Assembly (NCBI GenBank): GCA_947492475.1
Contig: CANLNM010000008.1
Location: 96,159-160,158, forward strand
DNA length: 64,000 nt
Source of the DNA: an uncultured Paracoccaceae bacterium
Lineage (GTDB): Bacteria; Pseudomonadota; Alphaproteobacteria; Rhodobacterales; Rhodobacteraceae
Reading direction: 5' to 3'
Shown: positions 18,648 to 26,767 of the stretch, piece after piece
Numbering within the stretch: the stretch's first letter is position 1
How the letters are laid out: each line of letters starts with the position of its first letter
The notes under the pieces: generated by a model
What the model was told of the DNA's origin: nothing
The model's input: the letters and a program-made list of their open reading frames with translations, nothing else
Database searches by the model: none
Program-made: the position numbers and the translations under genes

Positions 18648-18785
18648 CTAAGCCCACCGGAACGACGAAAATTTTGGACGACGGCGGCCGACCCATGCAA
18701 AAAAATCTGACAGGACCTGACCGCGCAGCGCATGGGCATTCTGATATGCGTCACGTGTGCGACGATGTGTTGTGGCTTCGTACAT
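18648..18785 (-). CDS. 45-residue basic helical protein of unknown function
   Basis: Short gene supported mainly by its ribosome binding site: GGAGG five bases before an ATG. The product, starting MYEATTHRRTRDAYQNAHA, is rich in Arg, Ala and aromatic residues, with an amphipathic helix over about residues 8-33 and a basic tail ending SSFRWA. It has no signal peptide or metal motif. Its 3' end faces the phaB terminator and it is divergent from the LysR gene, 106 bases away. I believe such short proteins are frequent in Rhodobacterales, but cannot name the family. Confidence 0.6.
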   Translation of the reverse strand: MYEATTHRRTRDAYQNAHALRGQVLSDFFAWVGRRRPKFSSFRWA

Positions 18786-18891
18786 GAGAACCTCCAAAGC
18801 GTTGGCTGTGTGTTGTCCTGAATATTGGGAAGTTGAGGCGTTTTGACAAACGAGACTTTTCAAAGGTTCAGTTAAGTAATACTTGTGTGGG

Positions 18892-19836
18892 ATGGATGAT
18901 CGTTTGCCGCCTCTGACCGCATTGCGCGCCTTTGATGCCGCCGCGCGCCACATGTCATTTTCCAAGGCGGCTGACGAATTGAATGTCACGCCAGCCGCGC
19001 TCAGCTTTCAAATTAAATCTCTCGAAGAGCATCTGGGTCAGCCGGTTTTTCGCCGATTAAACCGGGCTGTTGAACTGACCGATGCCGGCAAAGCGCTGGT
19101 GCCGGGGGTCGAAAGTGGGTTTTCGGCGCTAACCGCAGCCTGGCGCGCAGCGCGTCGGATCGGTGATACCAGCGTTTTGACCGTCACGGCCGGGCCTGCG
19201 ATCACATCAAAATGGCTGGCGCCCCGCATGTTTGAATTTGCCAGCGCCCATCCTGAAATCGAGTTGCGATTTTCAGCGACGCTGCGGCGGATGGATTTTG
19301 AACGCGACGACATCGATGTTGCGATCCGGTTCGGAGAAGGAAAAGACCAAGGGCTTCATTCCACGGATCTGATTGATGAATGGATCACGCCGATGATGAC
19401 CCCCGATTTGGCATCTGTCATCACGACCCCAGACAAGCTGGGACAGGCGACACTTTTGCATCAGGATTTGTACCCGTTTGATGACCGTTCTCTGGATTGG
19501 GGCACTTGGTTTCGGTTCCAAGGGTTAGATGCGCCGCCCAAAGGGGGCCCGCGTTTTTCTCAAGCGGATCATGCAATTGATGCGGCGATCGCCGGAACCG
19601 GGGTGATCTGTGGGCGCTATTCCTTGGCTGAACATGCATTGCGCACGGGCAGTTTGGTGGCGCCGTTTGCGTTGTCGATCCGGTTGCCGCATCGCTATCG
19701 TTTTTTGTGCCAAAAGGGCCATGAAACACGCCCCCATGTGGCGGCTTTTGAACGTTGGGTACTGGAACAGGTGGGCCATATGAAGTCGTTTGAGGAATGC
19801 CGCACCTTTGTGGACATGGATGGGAACGCGCTATGA
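18892..19836 (+). CDS. LysR family transcriptional regulator (GcvA-like)
   Basis: DNA-binding regulator of 314 residues. The N-terminal winged helix-turn-helix (PPLTALRAFDAAARHMSFSKAADELNVTPAALSFQIKSLEEHL) is of the GcvA/AmpR subgroup, and the effector-binding domain follows with TVTAGPAITSKWLAPRM and the DDIDVAIRFGEG motif typical of GcvA-like proteins. ATG 18892 has no clear Shine-Dalgarno. Its stop overlaps the start of the DMT exporter by four bases, so regulator and transporter are cotranslated and may be functionally tied. Confidence 0.92.
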   Translation: MDDRLPPLTALRAFDAAARHMSFSKAADELNVTPAALSFQIKSLEEHLGQPVFRRLNRAVELTDAGKALVPGVESGFSALTAAWRAARRIGDTSVLTVTAGPAITSKWLAPRMFEFASAHPEIELRFSATLRRMDFERDDIDVAIRFGEGKDQGLHSTDLIDEWITPMMTPDLASVITTPDKLGQATLLHQDLYPFDDRSLDWGTWFRFQGLDAPPKGGPRFSQADHAIDAAIAGTGVICGRYSLAEHALRTGSLVAPFALSIRLPHRYRFLCQKGHETRPHVAAFERWVLEQVGHMKSFEECRTFVDMDGNAL

Positions 19837-20696
19837 CCCGATCACAGGCAACGTTTGTTGGCTTTGGGGCGATCCTGTTATGGTCGTTTTTGGCCCTGTT
19901 TGCGGTCGGAGCAACCGAAGTGCCAGCATTGCAGCTAAACGCGATGTGTTTTTCGATTGGTGGTGCGATCGGGCTGATTTGGGGGGCCAAAACCGGGGGG
20001 ATCCGAACGCTTCGAACCATTTCGTGGAAAGTGTATGCCTTTGGGGCGACGGGGTTGTTTGGATACCATTTGCTGTACTTTTCCGCGTTGCGATTGGCCC
20101 CCGCAGCCGAGGCCGGTTTGATCGCCTATTTATGGCCGCTGTTGATCGTCTTGTTTTCGGGATTTTTGCCGGGTGAACAATTGCGACGCGGCCATATTAT
20201 CGGGGGGCTGATTGCATTCACCGGAGCGGCCGTTTTGATCACAGGCGGGGATGCCGGGTATGATCCCGACAACCTGCCGGGCTATGGGCTGGCGTTGCTA
20301 TGTGCCATAACTTGGGCTGGCTATTCTGTATTGTCCCGCCGATTGGGCGCGGTGCCGACCGACAGCGTCACGGTGTTTTGTTTGTTGGCGGCTTGCATGT
20401 CAGTGGGCGCCCATTTTCTATTGGAAACAACAGTTTGGCCATCCAATGCATTGGCCTGGGCCGCGGTGATTGCATTGGGCACTGGTCCTGTTGGGCTGGC
20501 GTTTTTTATCTGGGATATCGGGGTGAAACGCGGCGACATCCAATTGCTGGGCGTGCTGTCATACGCAGCGCCCGTCCTGTCAACGATTGTACTGATTTTG
20601 GCAGGTGTTGCGCCGGCAACATTCGCATTGCTGGTCGCAGCGACGTTGATTGCGGGCGGGGCAGCGCTGGCCGCACGGGCCAGCGCAAAGAATTAG
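19833..20696 (+). CDS. DMT superfamily EamA-type exporter (YddG-like)
   Basis: Ten-helix drug/metabolite transporter of 287 residues made of two EamA repeats. The first repeat includes FGYHLLYFSALRLAPAAEAGLIAYLWPLLIVL and the second WAGYSVLSRRLG with SYAAPVLSTIVLILAG, closest in feel to the aromatic amino acid exporter YddG. ATG 19833 overlaps the stop of the LysR gene. The substrate is not determinable; an amino acid or small metabolite controlled by the coupled LysR protein is a reasonable inference. Confidence 0.9.
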   Translation: MTRSQATFVGFGAILLWSFLALFAVGATEVPALQLNAMCFSIGGAIGLIWGAKTGGIRTLRTISWKVYAFGATGLFGYHLLYFSALRLAPAAEAGLIAYLWPLLIVLFSGFLPGEQLRRGHIIGGLIAFTGAAVLITGGDAGYDPDNLPGYGLALLCAITWAGYSVLSRRLGAVPTDSVTVFCLLAACMSVGAHFLLETTVWPSNALAWAAVIALGTGPVGLAFFIWDIGVKRGDIQLLGVLSYAAPVLSTIVLILAGVAPATFALLVAATLIAGGAALAARASAKN

Positions 20697-20699
20697 AAA

Positions 20700-20867
20700 T
20701 CAGGTCGCCACGAGGCGTGAAATTTCTTCTTTAAGTTGGAGCTTTTGCTTTTTCATCTTGGCAATTTCAAGATCATCAGAGCCTGCGCTACGTTGTGCGG
20801 CTTCTACGGCTGTGGATAAGTTTTGGTGCTTCTTCCTTAGTTCTTCAATATGTGAAGTTAGGGCCAT
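20700..20867 (-). CDS. YdcH/DUF465 family small protein
   Basis: A 55-residue protein too short for most ORF cut-offs. It starts at ATG 20867, preceded by a strong GAGGAGG four to six bases upstream, and ends TGA at 20700, four bases beyond the convergent DMT gene. The sequence has the DUF465 pattern: an N-terminal helix (SHIEELRKKHQNLSTAVEAAQ) and a second with the family's Lys-rich stretch (EIAKMKKQKLQLKEEISRL), which form a helical hairpin. Function of the family is unknown. Confidence 0.88.
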   Translation of the reverse strand: MALTSHIEELRKKHQNLSTAVEAAQRSAGSDDLEIAKMKKQKLQLKEEISRLVAT

Positions 20868-20986
20868 GTGTGTCCTCCTCTAAGGGTTGTTAATGTAACG
20901 ATAGCATCACAGATTTTTGACCATGTCACGCCGCACAGCAGCATGTCGGCGGAGATCAGCGTCGCATTAAAAGTGTTGATGAATAG

Positions 20987-21742
20987 TTAATCATTCAAAG
21001 GCAAAGATTTGCCGTGCCGAAAGATATCTGAAAAATCTTCTGAATAATCATCGCCATCGGTCAAATGCTGCGGGCCGCGATGCACAACCAGCGGGAAATT
21101 GAGCCTGAAATCGGCGCGCCCACCTTTGCGGGCTTGCAGCAAAAACAGATGGGCTGCGCGGTCTTGTCGCGCCGCCAAGGGCTGTAAAACGGCCGACCCT
21201 AACCGGCCATGCAAAGCGCTCATCGCTTCGGGTAGACGGTCAATTCGCTGGATCATGGTAAACACGCCTTTGGGGGCCAATCGGCGGGCGGCCATGTCGA
21301 TCCAATCGGTCAAAGGCGTGTCGCCGCCTAATGCGGTTTCCCGTCCCGGATTGTCGGCGGAAATGCCTTTGTCCCTTAGAAAATAGGGGGGATTCGCGAT
21401 AACGTGGTCAAATTGGGCTTGCTTTACATCCATGGGCAGGGCGCGCAAATCCGCGTTGATGATGTTGATGTCGACGCCGTTTTCAGACGCGTTCCGACGC
21501 GCCAAATCTGCGTAATCGGGCTGAATTTCGATCCCCGTCAGGGACAATCCGGAAACCCGTGCGTACAAACAAAACGAAGCGACCCCAACCCCGCATCCCA
21601 GTTCCAGGACGCTCTGACCGGCCTGTGCGGGTGTTGCGGCTGCCAGCAAAACGGGATCGACCCCGGCGCGATAGCCTTTGCGCGGCTGCCAGATCGACAA
21701 CCGCCCGCCCAAAAAGGCATCACATGTCAGTTCAGCGTCCAA
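20987..21742 (-). CDS. tRNA1(Val) A37 N6-methyltransferase-like protein (TrmN6/YfiC)
   Basis: SAM-dependent adenine-N6 methyltransferase of 251 residues. Motif I is LELGCGVGVAS (about 46-56), the acidic ribose-binding residue is in GIEIQPDYADLARRN, and the catalytic NPPY is at 117-120, as in enzymes that methylate adenine N6. The N-terminal LSIWQPRKGYRAGVDPVLLAA stretch is characteristic of the TrmN6 family. It overlaps the DUF2007 gene by 11 bases, suggesting a two-gene operon. The RNA target is inferred from the family. Confidence 0.88.
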   Translation of the reverse strand: MDAELTCDAFLGGRLSIWQPRKGYRAGVDPVLLAAATPAQAGQSVLELGCGVGVASFCLYARVSGLSLTGIEIQPDYADLARRNASENGVDINIINADLRALPMDVKQAQFDHVIANPPYFLRDKGISADNPGRETALGGDTPLTDWIDMAARRLAPKGVFTMIQRIDRLPEAMSALHGRLGSAVLQPLAARQDRAAHLFLLQARKGGRADFRLNFPLVVHRGPQHLTDGDDYSEDFSDIFRHGKSLPLND

Positions 21743-21947
21743 TGTCGATCTCGTTGTCGCGCATCACTGACATCGCCAGAAAATGATCGCGATCTGCGAC
21801 CATAATCCGGCGCGGCATTATGCCGATGCTGCCTTCTAGGATGCTCATATTTACGTCCAGTTCAAACCAGTCTATACCTTCGCCGCTGAGGAGCGTTGTC
21901 GCGAAGGCGATCACTGTCGGGTCGTTTGTGCGCAAAAGCTCTTTCAT
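21732..21947 (-). CDS. DUF2007 domain protein
   Basis: A 71-residue soluble protein of the DUF2007 family (putative signal-transducing, PII-like small fold). The N-terminal MKELLRTNDPTVIAFATTLL and the conserved FELDVNMSILEGSIGIMPRRIMV core match what I know of the family; the C-terminus ends in a short helix with RDNEIDI. It is first in an operon with the tRNA methyltransferase-like gene, overlapping it by 11 bases, and is divergent from the polyprenyl synthase 54 bases away. No function is established. Confidence 0.85.
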   Translation of the reverse strand: MKELLRTNDPTVIAFATTLLSGEGIDWFELDVNMSILEGSIGIMPRRIMVADRDHFLAMSVMRDNEIDIGR

Positions 21948-22001
21948 ATCCTATAGCTAAGGCGAATCTTACGCCTTTGTCCATGAGCAGACGGAGCAGT
22001 T

Positions 22002-23000
22002 ATGAGCCTTGATGTTGCGGCGACGAAACCACACGAAAAACTGGCCGAGGTTTTGGCCGGTGAAATGGCTGAGGTAAACACGCTCATTCGGGCGCGTATG
22101 GCGTCTGAACATGCGCCTCGGATCCCAGAGGTGACGGCGCATTTGGTTGAGGCAGGCGGTAAACGTTTGCGTCCAATGCTGACCCTGGCGGCGGCGAATA
22201 TGTGTGGCTATGACGGCCCCTATCATGTGCATCTGGCCGCCACGGTGGAATTCATTCACACGGCGACCTTGCTGCATGATGATGTGGTCGATGAAAGCGC
22301 CCAGCGGCGTGGGCGTCCGACGGCTAACCTGTTGTGGGATAACACATCTTCTGTTTTGGTTGGCGATTATCTGTTTGCGCGGTCGTTCCAGTTGATGGTC
22401 GAAACCGGCAATATGCGGGTGCTGGATATTCTGGCAAATGCCTCTGCCACCATCGCCGAAGGCGAAGTGTTGCAGCTGACGGCGGCGCAGGATTTGGGCA
22501 CCTCCGAAGAGATCTATCTAAAGGTTGTGCGCGGCAAAACAGCGGCGCTGTTTTCTGCTGCAATGGAGGTCGGCGGAGTGATCGCCGCGGCCGATGAAAC
22601 GCTGGTCAAAGCTCTGTTTGATTATGGGGATGCGTTGGGCGTGTCGTTCCAGATTGTGGACGATTTGCTGGATTATTGGGGCTCAGACGCGACTGGTAAA
22701 AATATCGGCGATGATTTCCGGGAGCGTAAATTGACCCTGCCCGTGATCAAAGCGGTGGCCCGCGCGGACGAAGAAGAGCGCGCATTTTGGGTGCGCACCA
22801 TTCAAAAAGGCAAACAAGAAGACGGCGATTTACAAACGGCGCTGGACCTGCTGGCCAAACACGGCGCCATGGAAGAAACCCGCGTTGAAGCCGTTGCTTG
22901 GGCTGATCAGGCCAAGGCAGCGCTGGCGCCATTGCCCGATCACGACATCAAACAGATGCTGATTGATCTGGCCGATTACGTGGTGGCCCGCGTCAGCTGA
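22002..23000 (+). CDS. ispB: Polyprenyl diphosphate synthase (octaprenyl/decaprenyl type)
   Basis: Trans-prenyltransferase that builds the long isoprenoid side chain of ubiquinone. The two aspartate-rich Mg-diphosphate sites are DDVVD at 93-97 and DDLLD at 220-224, and the chain-binding KRLRPML motif is present near residue 50. The 332-residue length fits IspB/decaprenyl synthases rather than farnesyl synthases. It converges on ispE with an eight-base overlap, pairing a late and an early isoprenoid gene. Chain length (C40 or C50) cannot be read from sequence; C50 is usual in this group. Confidence 0.92.
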   Translation: MSLDVAATKPHEKLAEVLAGEMAEVNTLIRARMASEHAPRIPEVTAHLVEAGGKRLRPMLTLAAANMCGYDGPYHVHLAATVEFIHTATLLHDDVVDESAQRRGRPTANLLWDNTSSVLVGDYLFARSFQLMVETGNMRVLDILANASATIAEGEVLQLTAAQDLGTSEEIYLKVVRGKTAALFSAAMEVGGVIAAADETLVKALFDYGDALGVSFQIVDDLLDYWGSDATGKNIGDDFRERKLTLPVIKAVARADEEERAFWVRTIQKGKQEDGDLQTALDLLAKHGAMEETRVEAVAWADQAKAALAPLPDHDIKQMLIDLADYVVARVS

Positions 23001-23862
23001 TTGCGGTTGTTTTGATCCAATAGTCCGGAAATTCCTGACGTAGCGTTTTCGCTGCGTTTTCCGCATCTTGCTGGGTTTCAAACAGACCCCAACAGGTGCT
23101 GCCAGACCCGGACATGTCGCAATCCACGTAATCGTCGATCGCCCAGAATTCAGACATGATCCGCACGATTTCCGGGGCGATTTCCGCTGCGGGGCGGGTC
23201 AGGTCGTTGCGTTGTTCCAGCTGCCAAATGGCATAAGAGTCGATATCCATAGGATCGGGCAGGGCATCCATGGGCGGATTATCAGTGCCAAATGCCTCTG
23301 ATAACAGGTCAAATATGTCGCCAGTTGCGATGTGGATGTTTGGATTGACCAGCACCAACCACATGTGCGGCAATGCCGGCGCAGTTTGAAGGATCTCGCC
23401 GATGCCCGACATCAATGTAGGGGCCGGGGCGCAGAGGCAGACCGGTAAATCCGCTCCTAACGTTAGCGCCTCTGCGCTGGTTAGTGGCGCAACATTCCAT
23501 AGCTGCGCCAGTGACTTAAGCGTTGTGGCCGCATCTGAGGACCCGCCGCCAATGCCCCCGCCATGTGGCAGATGTTTGTCGAGTGTGATCGCCGCGCCCG
23601 TTGTGACATCACGCAGGCTTCGCAGCAATTCTGCGGCCTTTAGGATCAGGTTTTGACCATCCGTTGGCACACCATCCCCCAAGGGGCCAGTGACGGTCAG
23701 AGACAGGTCGGATGCGGGCGCAAACGTCATATGATCCCCGACATCACGGGCAAACACGACCAGCGATTCAAGCAAATGATATCCGTCGTCGCGTTTTCCA
23801 GTGATGTGAAGCGTCAGATTGATTTTGGCGGGGGCAAAGGCCCGGATCACCTCAGCCGCCAT
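22993..23862 (-). CDS. ispE: 4-diphosphocytidyl-2-C-methyl-D-erythritol kinase IspE
   Basis: GHMP-family kinase of the MEP isoprenoid pathway. The N-terminal FAPAKINLTLHITGKRDDGYHLL contains the substrate Lys and is diagnostic; the ATP-binding glycine loop is LPHGGGIGGGSSDAA, and the third GHMP motif is DMSGSGSTCWGLF. I start at ATG 23862, preceded by AGTGG nine bases upstream; ATG 23868 is nearly equivalent. The start overlaps the end of the TPR gene by 11 bases, so the two are coupled. Length 289 residues is normal. Confidence 0.94.
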   Translation of the reverse strand: MAAEVIRAFAPAKINLTLHITGKRDDGYHLLESLVVFARDVGDHMTFAPASDLSLTVTGPLGDGVPTDGQNLILKAAELLRSLRDVTTGAAITLDKHLPHGGGIGGGSSDAATTLKSLAQLWNVAPLTSAEALTLGADLPVCLCAPAPTLMSGIGEILQTAPALPHMWLVLVNPNIHIATGDIFDLLSEAFGTDNPPMDALPDPMDIDSYAIWQLEQRNDLTRPAAEIAPEIVRIMSEFWAIDDYVDCDMSGSGSTCWGLFETQQDAENAAKTLRQEFPDYWIKTTAIS

Positions 23863-25567
23863 TGCCATTGGCCACTTGCAAAGGGTCGCTGCCTTCTTCT
23901 GCCAGAACCACGTCCAGTCCGACGTCAATTTTGCGGCGAATGCGGGCGGCGTCTTCTTCGGCTGGATCAAAGGATAGGGCGCGGTTCCACTGGAATTGCG
24001 CCTCTGTGTAGCGGCCCACGGCCCAATATGTGTCGCCCAAATGGTCATTAACCACCGCGTCGGACGGCATCAGGGATGCGGCATGTTCCATATGGCCCAC
24101 GGCTTCGTCATAGCGGCCCATACGGTACAAAACCCAGCCCAAACTATCGACAATTGCACCGCTATCGGGGCGGGATGCGGCGGCGCGTTCGATCATATCC
24201 AACGCTTCGTCCATTTTTTCCTGACGTTCCACCAGTGAATAGCCCAGATAGTTCAGCACGCGGGCCTCGTCTGGGTTCAGGGCCAATGATGCGCGAAAAT
24301 CGGCCTCGGCGGCGGGCCAATTGTCCAGATCATGATGGGTAATCGCCCGAGAATAGAGCACAAACCAACGGACATTTGAATCCGCAGGGAACAGGTCCAG
24401 CGCCTGCGTGTAGGCGTCATTGGCATCCCGCATGCGGTCCAATTGGCGCAATGTATCACCCAATGTGGCATGAACCATGGCCTGTTCAGGATTGCGGCGG
24501 ATCAATGCCTGAAGCACTTCGACCGCGGCTTCGCGGCGATCTGCGTGAATCAACGCTTTGGCGCGGCCCAACTCGGCCTCGCTATAGGCGGGGTCGGTGG
24601 GGGCAATTTGGCGATAGGTGGCATCGGCCAGTTCAAACCGTCCCATCTGTTCCAGCAACCGCGCCGTCAGCAGGGTCGCGTCGGTGTGGGTCGGGTCCAG
24701 ATCAATGGCCAGTCGCGCATAGATCAAGGTGTTGAAATCGTCGGTTTCGCCATCCAGAATTTGCGCCACAGAATACAGCGTTTCAGCAAAGCCTTCGGCC
24801 GGGGAATTCACATAGGTGAACGGCACGGTTTCCCCATTGCTGAGGCGGGTGCGCATATCGGCGACTTTGGCATCCACACGTTCACCAAATACGGCGTCGA
24901 TCAATGCAACCGCATCTGCGTTGCGTTCCAGTTGTGACAGAACCTGCGCATGGGCCAATGTGGATCGGCGGGTGCGCTGCATGCCTTGCATTGGGGACAT
25001 GCCCAGAATCGCATCCGCGCCTTCGTAATCCCCTACCGACGCCAGCGCCAAAGATTTGAAATACAGCGCAAAGCTGCGCGATCCGTCTTCTGCTTCGATC
25101 ATTTCGTCAAAGGCTTCGATGCCGGCGGTCATCTGACCACGACCAATATGCGCCCATGCGCGCGCCATACCGTCGACCAATGGGCCGATGGATTGACCGG
25201 CCTCTTGGGCGTTTAGCAATGCGTCCCAATCGCCCTGTTTGGCCTGTTGTGACATCGACGCCATATAGGCCAATTGTGACCCCAGCCCCAAATCGATCAT
25301 ATTATCAGCGATATAGGCCGCCCGGGACATATCGCCGGTGCCCACATAGGATGCCAGCGCGCCCTCTAGCAGGGCGGGGTTCGTGGGATCGGCCATCAAA
25401 GATCGGGCAAAGAACCCAGCGGCTGTTTCGAAATCATTGGCATTGCTGGCGGATCGTCCGGCTAGATAGGCACCCGCGTCTTCTTGGGCCGCAACAGGGG
25501 CAGACCAGAACGGAACCGATATGGCCATTCCAGTACAGAGTAAGACAGCGCGCAGGGATCGTATCAT
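23852..25567 (-). CDS. Exported tetratricopeptide repeat protein
   Basis: A 571-residue protein with an N-terminal signal peptide (hydrophobic stretch ending in APVAAQE, about residue 28). The rest is helical TPR repeats, most obvious in the C-terminal half, where ALDLFPADSNVRWFVLYSRAI, LNPDEARVLNYLGYSLV, RPDSGAIVDSLGWVLYRMG and MPSDAVVNDHLGDTYWAVG follow one another at about 34-residue spacing. The family resembles periplasmic or outer-membrane-associated TPR scaffolds. It precedes ispE with an 11-base overlap, a coupling that does not reveal function. Confidence 0.85.
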   Translation of the reverse strand: MIRSLRAVLLCTGMAISVPFWSAPVAAQEDAGAYLAGRSASNANDFETAAGFFARSLMADPTNPALLEGALASYVGTGDMSRAAYIADNMIDLGLGSQLAYMASMSQQAKQGDWDALLNAQEAGQSIGPLVDGMARAWAHIGRGQMTAGIEAFDEMIEAEDGSRSFALYFKSLALASVGDYEGADAILGMSPMQGMQRTRRSTLAHAQVLSQLERNADAVALIDAVFGERVDAKVADMRTRLSNGETVPFTYVNSPAEGFAETLYSVAQILDGETDDFNTLIYARLAIDLDPTHTDATLLTARLLEQMGRFELADATYRQIAPTDPAYSEAELGRAKALIHADRREAAVEVLQALIRRNPEQAMVHATLGDTLRQLDRMRDANDAYTQALDLFPADSNVRWFVLYSRAITHHDLDNWPAAEADFRASLALNPDEARVLNYLGYSLVERQEKMDEALDMIERAAASRPDSGAIVDSLGWVLYRMGRYDEAVGHMEHAASLMPSDAVVNDHLGDTYWAVGRYTEAQFQWNRALSFDPAEEDAARIRRKIDVGLDVVLAEEGSDPLQVANGNGG

Positions 25568-25804
25568 GCAGCAAATGCTCCTTGGTCGTTTCGCTCAGAC
25601 CGGAGCCTAGCCAAGCAGCGCGCAAGGAACAATCAAACATTTGTGATCCGTCACGTCATGATCCGGTTTTTGCGCAACCATCGGCCAGGTCGCTGCATGT
25701 GACGCGCAACAGATTGAGCGCGGTACAACCTTAATTTCGTCACGATGCGGGAATATCCAAATCACGATTGTTACTGTTTAAAGAGGAGGCCACAGGTATT
25801 TCCG
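25568..25804. other. Divergent intergenic region between TPR and membrane protein genes
   Basis: About 240 bases with no supported gene. A GAGGAGG sequence lies 18 bases before the ATG at 25805, too far for normal initiation; an in-frame ATG at 25745 lies upstream of it. The region must contain two divergent promoters, but none is clear by eye. Confidence 0.4.
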
Positions 25805-26683
25805 ATGGCACTTATTTATAAATCATTTGTTTTGTCTTTTTCAGTGTTGGGGCGGATGATTTGGCCGCTTTTAGGGGTTTTTGTTGTCGCCACCGTCATT
25901 TGGGGCATTCTGAGCATGCTCTCGCTTGGCTATTCTGATGTCATAAGCGGGCCGATCACGGCGACGTTCATTGCCTTAATGGGGATGCGCGCGGCGTTTT
26001 CTGTGTTGGGGGACAACAGCAAAACCAGCTATGACATCTTGGCACTTTATGCGGTGCTTTATGGCTTGGTTTTGATGATCGCCAAGGCCGGGGCAGTGCT
26101 TGTTTCGAATTTCAGCGCCGTCATTTTTGCCGATTGGCAATTAGGAACCGCAGTCTCCGTGCAAAATCTGGTGAATGCCGAACGCGCATTGCAGTCGGGT
26201 TTCGCGCTTTATGCGATCAGCGCAAATATCGTGTTCACCTTTGTGCTTTATACGTTGGTTCACGTGGCGATGGCGGTCCCGCTGGCCAGTGCGGCGTGTC
26301 GCGCCGGGCATCGATCAAAGCATACGGGGTTTTTCCACGGGTTTGGCCGTAAATTTATCCCCCTATTCTGCGTCTTTACACTGACGTTCTTCCTGCAGTT
26401 TTTCTTTAACCTTATCAGCGCTTTCTTTGCCCTTTTGATGTTGTTTGGATCCTTTGTGGCGATGATCTTTTTCCAAACGGTTCCCGATTTTGATCCGGAA
26501 TTCATCATCACAGGCGTGTTGGCGGGTTTGGGGTTGATTTGGCTGCATGCATGGGGCTGGACCGCGTCGGCAATGGCCTTGATCGACAGTGATCAGGCGA
26601 TGTCGGAAAAACAGACCAAGGTGCAGGCGTTCAATCCGACACCTGAATTGGATTTACGGGCCTTGCGAAAATCACGTGAATGA
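25805..26683 (+). CDS. Multi-spanning membrane protein of unknown function
   Basis: A 292-residue integral membrane protein with about six hydrophobic helices (around 8-35, 42-60, 75-98, 135-160, 185-225, 235-255) and a hydrophilic C-terminal tail ending in LRALRKSRE. No catalytic or transport motif is visible. The start is uncertain: ATG 25805 has only a weak AGG nine bases upstream, and an in-frame ATG at 25745 would add 20 polar residues. It is monocistronic, closed by the shared terminator with the ETF-QO gene. I do not recognise a named family. Confidence 0.7.
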   Translation: MALIYKSFVLSFSVLGRMIWPLLGVFVVATVIWGILSMLSLGYSDVISGPITATFIALMGMRAAFSVLGDNSKTSYDILALYAVLYGLVLMIAKAGAVLVSNFSAVIFADWQLGTAVSVQNLVNAERALQSGFALYAISANIVFTFVLYTLVHVAMAVPLASAACRAGHRSKHTGFFHGFGRKFIPLFCVFTLTFFLQFFFNLISAFFALLMLFGSFVAMIFFQTVPDFDPEFIITGVLAGLGLIWLHAWGWTASAMALIDSDQAMSEKQTKVQAFNPTPELDLRALRKSRE

Positions 26684-26717
26684 CGTGGTTTTTTGCGCGA
26701 ACAATCCGCACCTGACG

Positions 26718-26745
26718 AAAAAGGGCCCCAAAACGGGGCCCTAAT
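26718..26745. terminator. Bidirectional terminator between membrane protein and ETF-QO genes
   Basis: Seven-pair GC stem (GGGCCCC/GGGGCCC, 26723-26740) around AAAA, flanked by an A-run on one side and TAATT on the other. It lies between two converging genes and probably serves both. Confidence 0.85.
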
Positions 26746-26767
26746 TCGGTGATTATGTCGTGATAAA

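Noticed and set aside
18648..18989. Longer minus-strand frame of 113 codons containing the 45-codon gene.
   Set aside because: The upstream part is antisense to the LysR start, and the strong GGAGG site belongs to the ATG at 18785.
22993..24048. ispE frame extended to 24048.
   Set aside because: The first 60 codons are antisense-like and lie inside the end of the TPR gene; homology to IspE starts only at about 23862.
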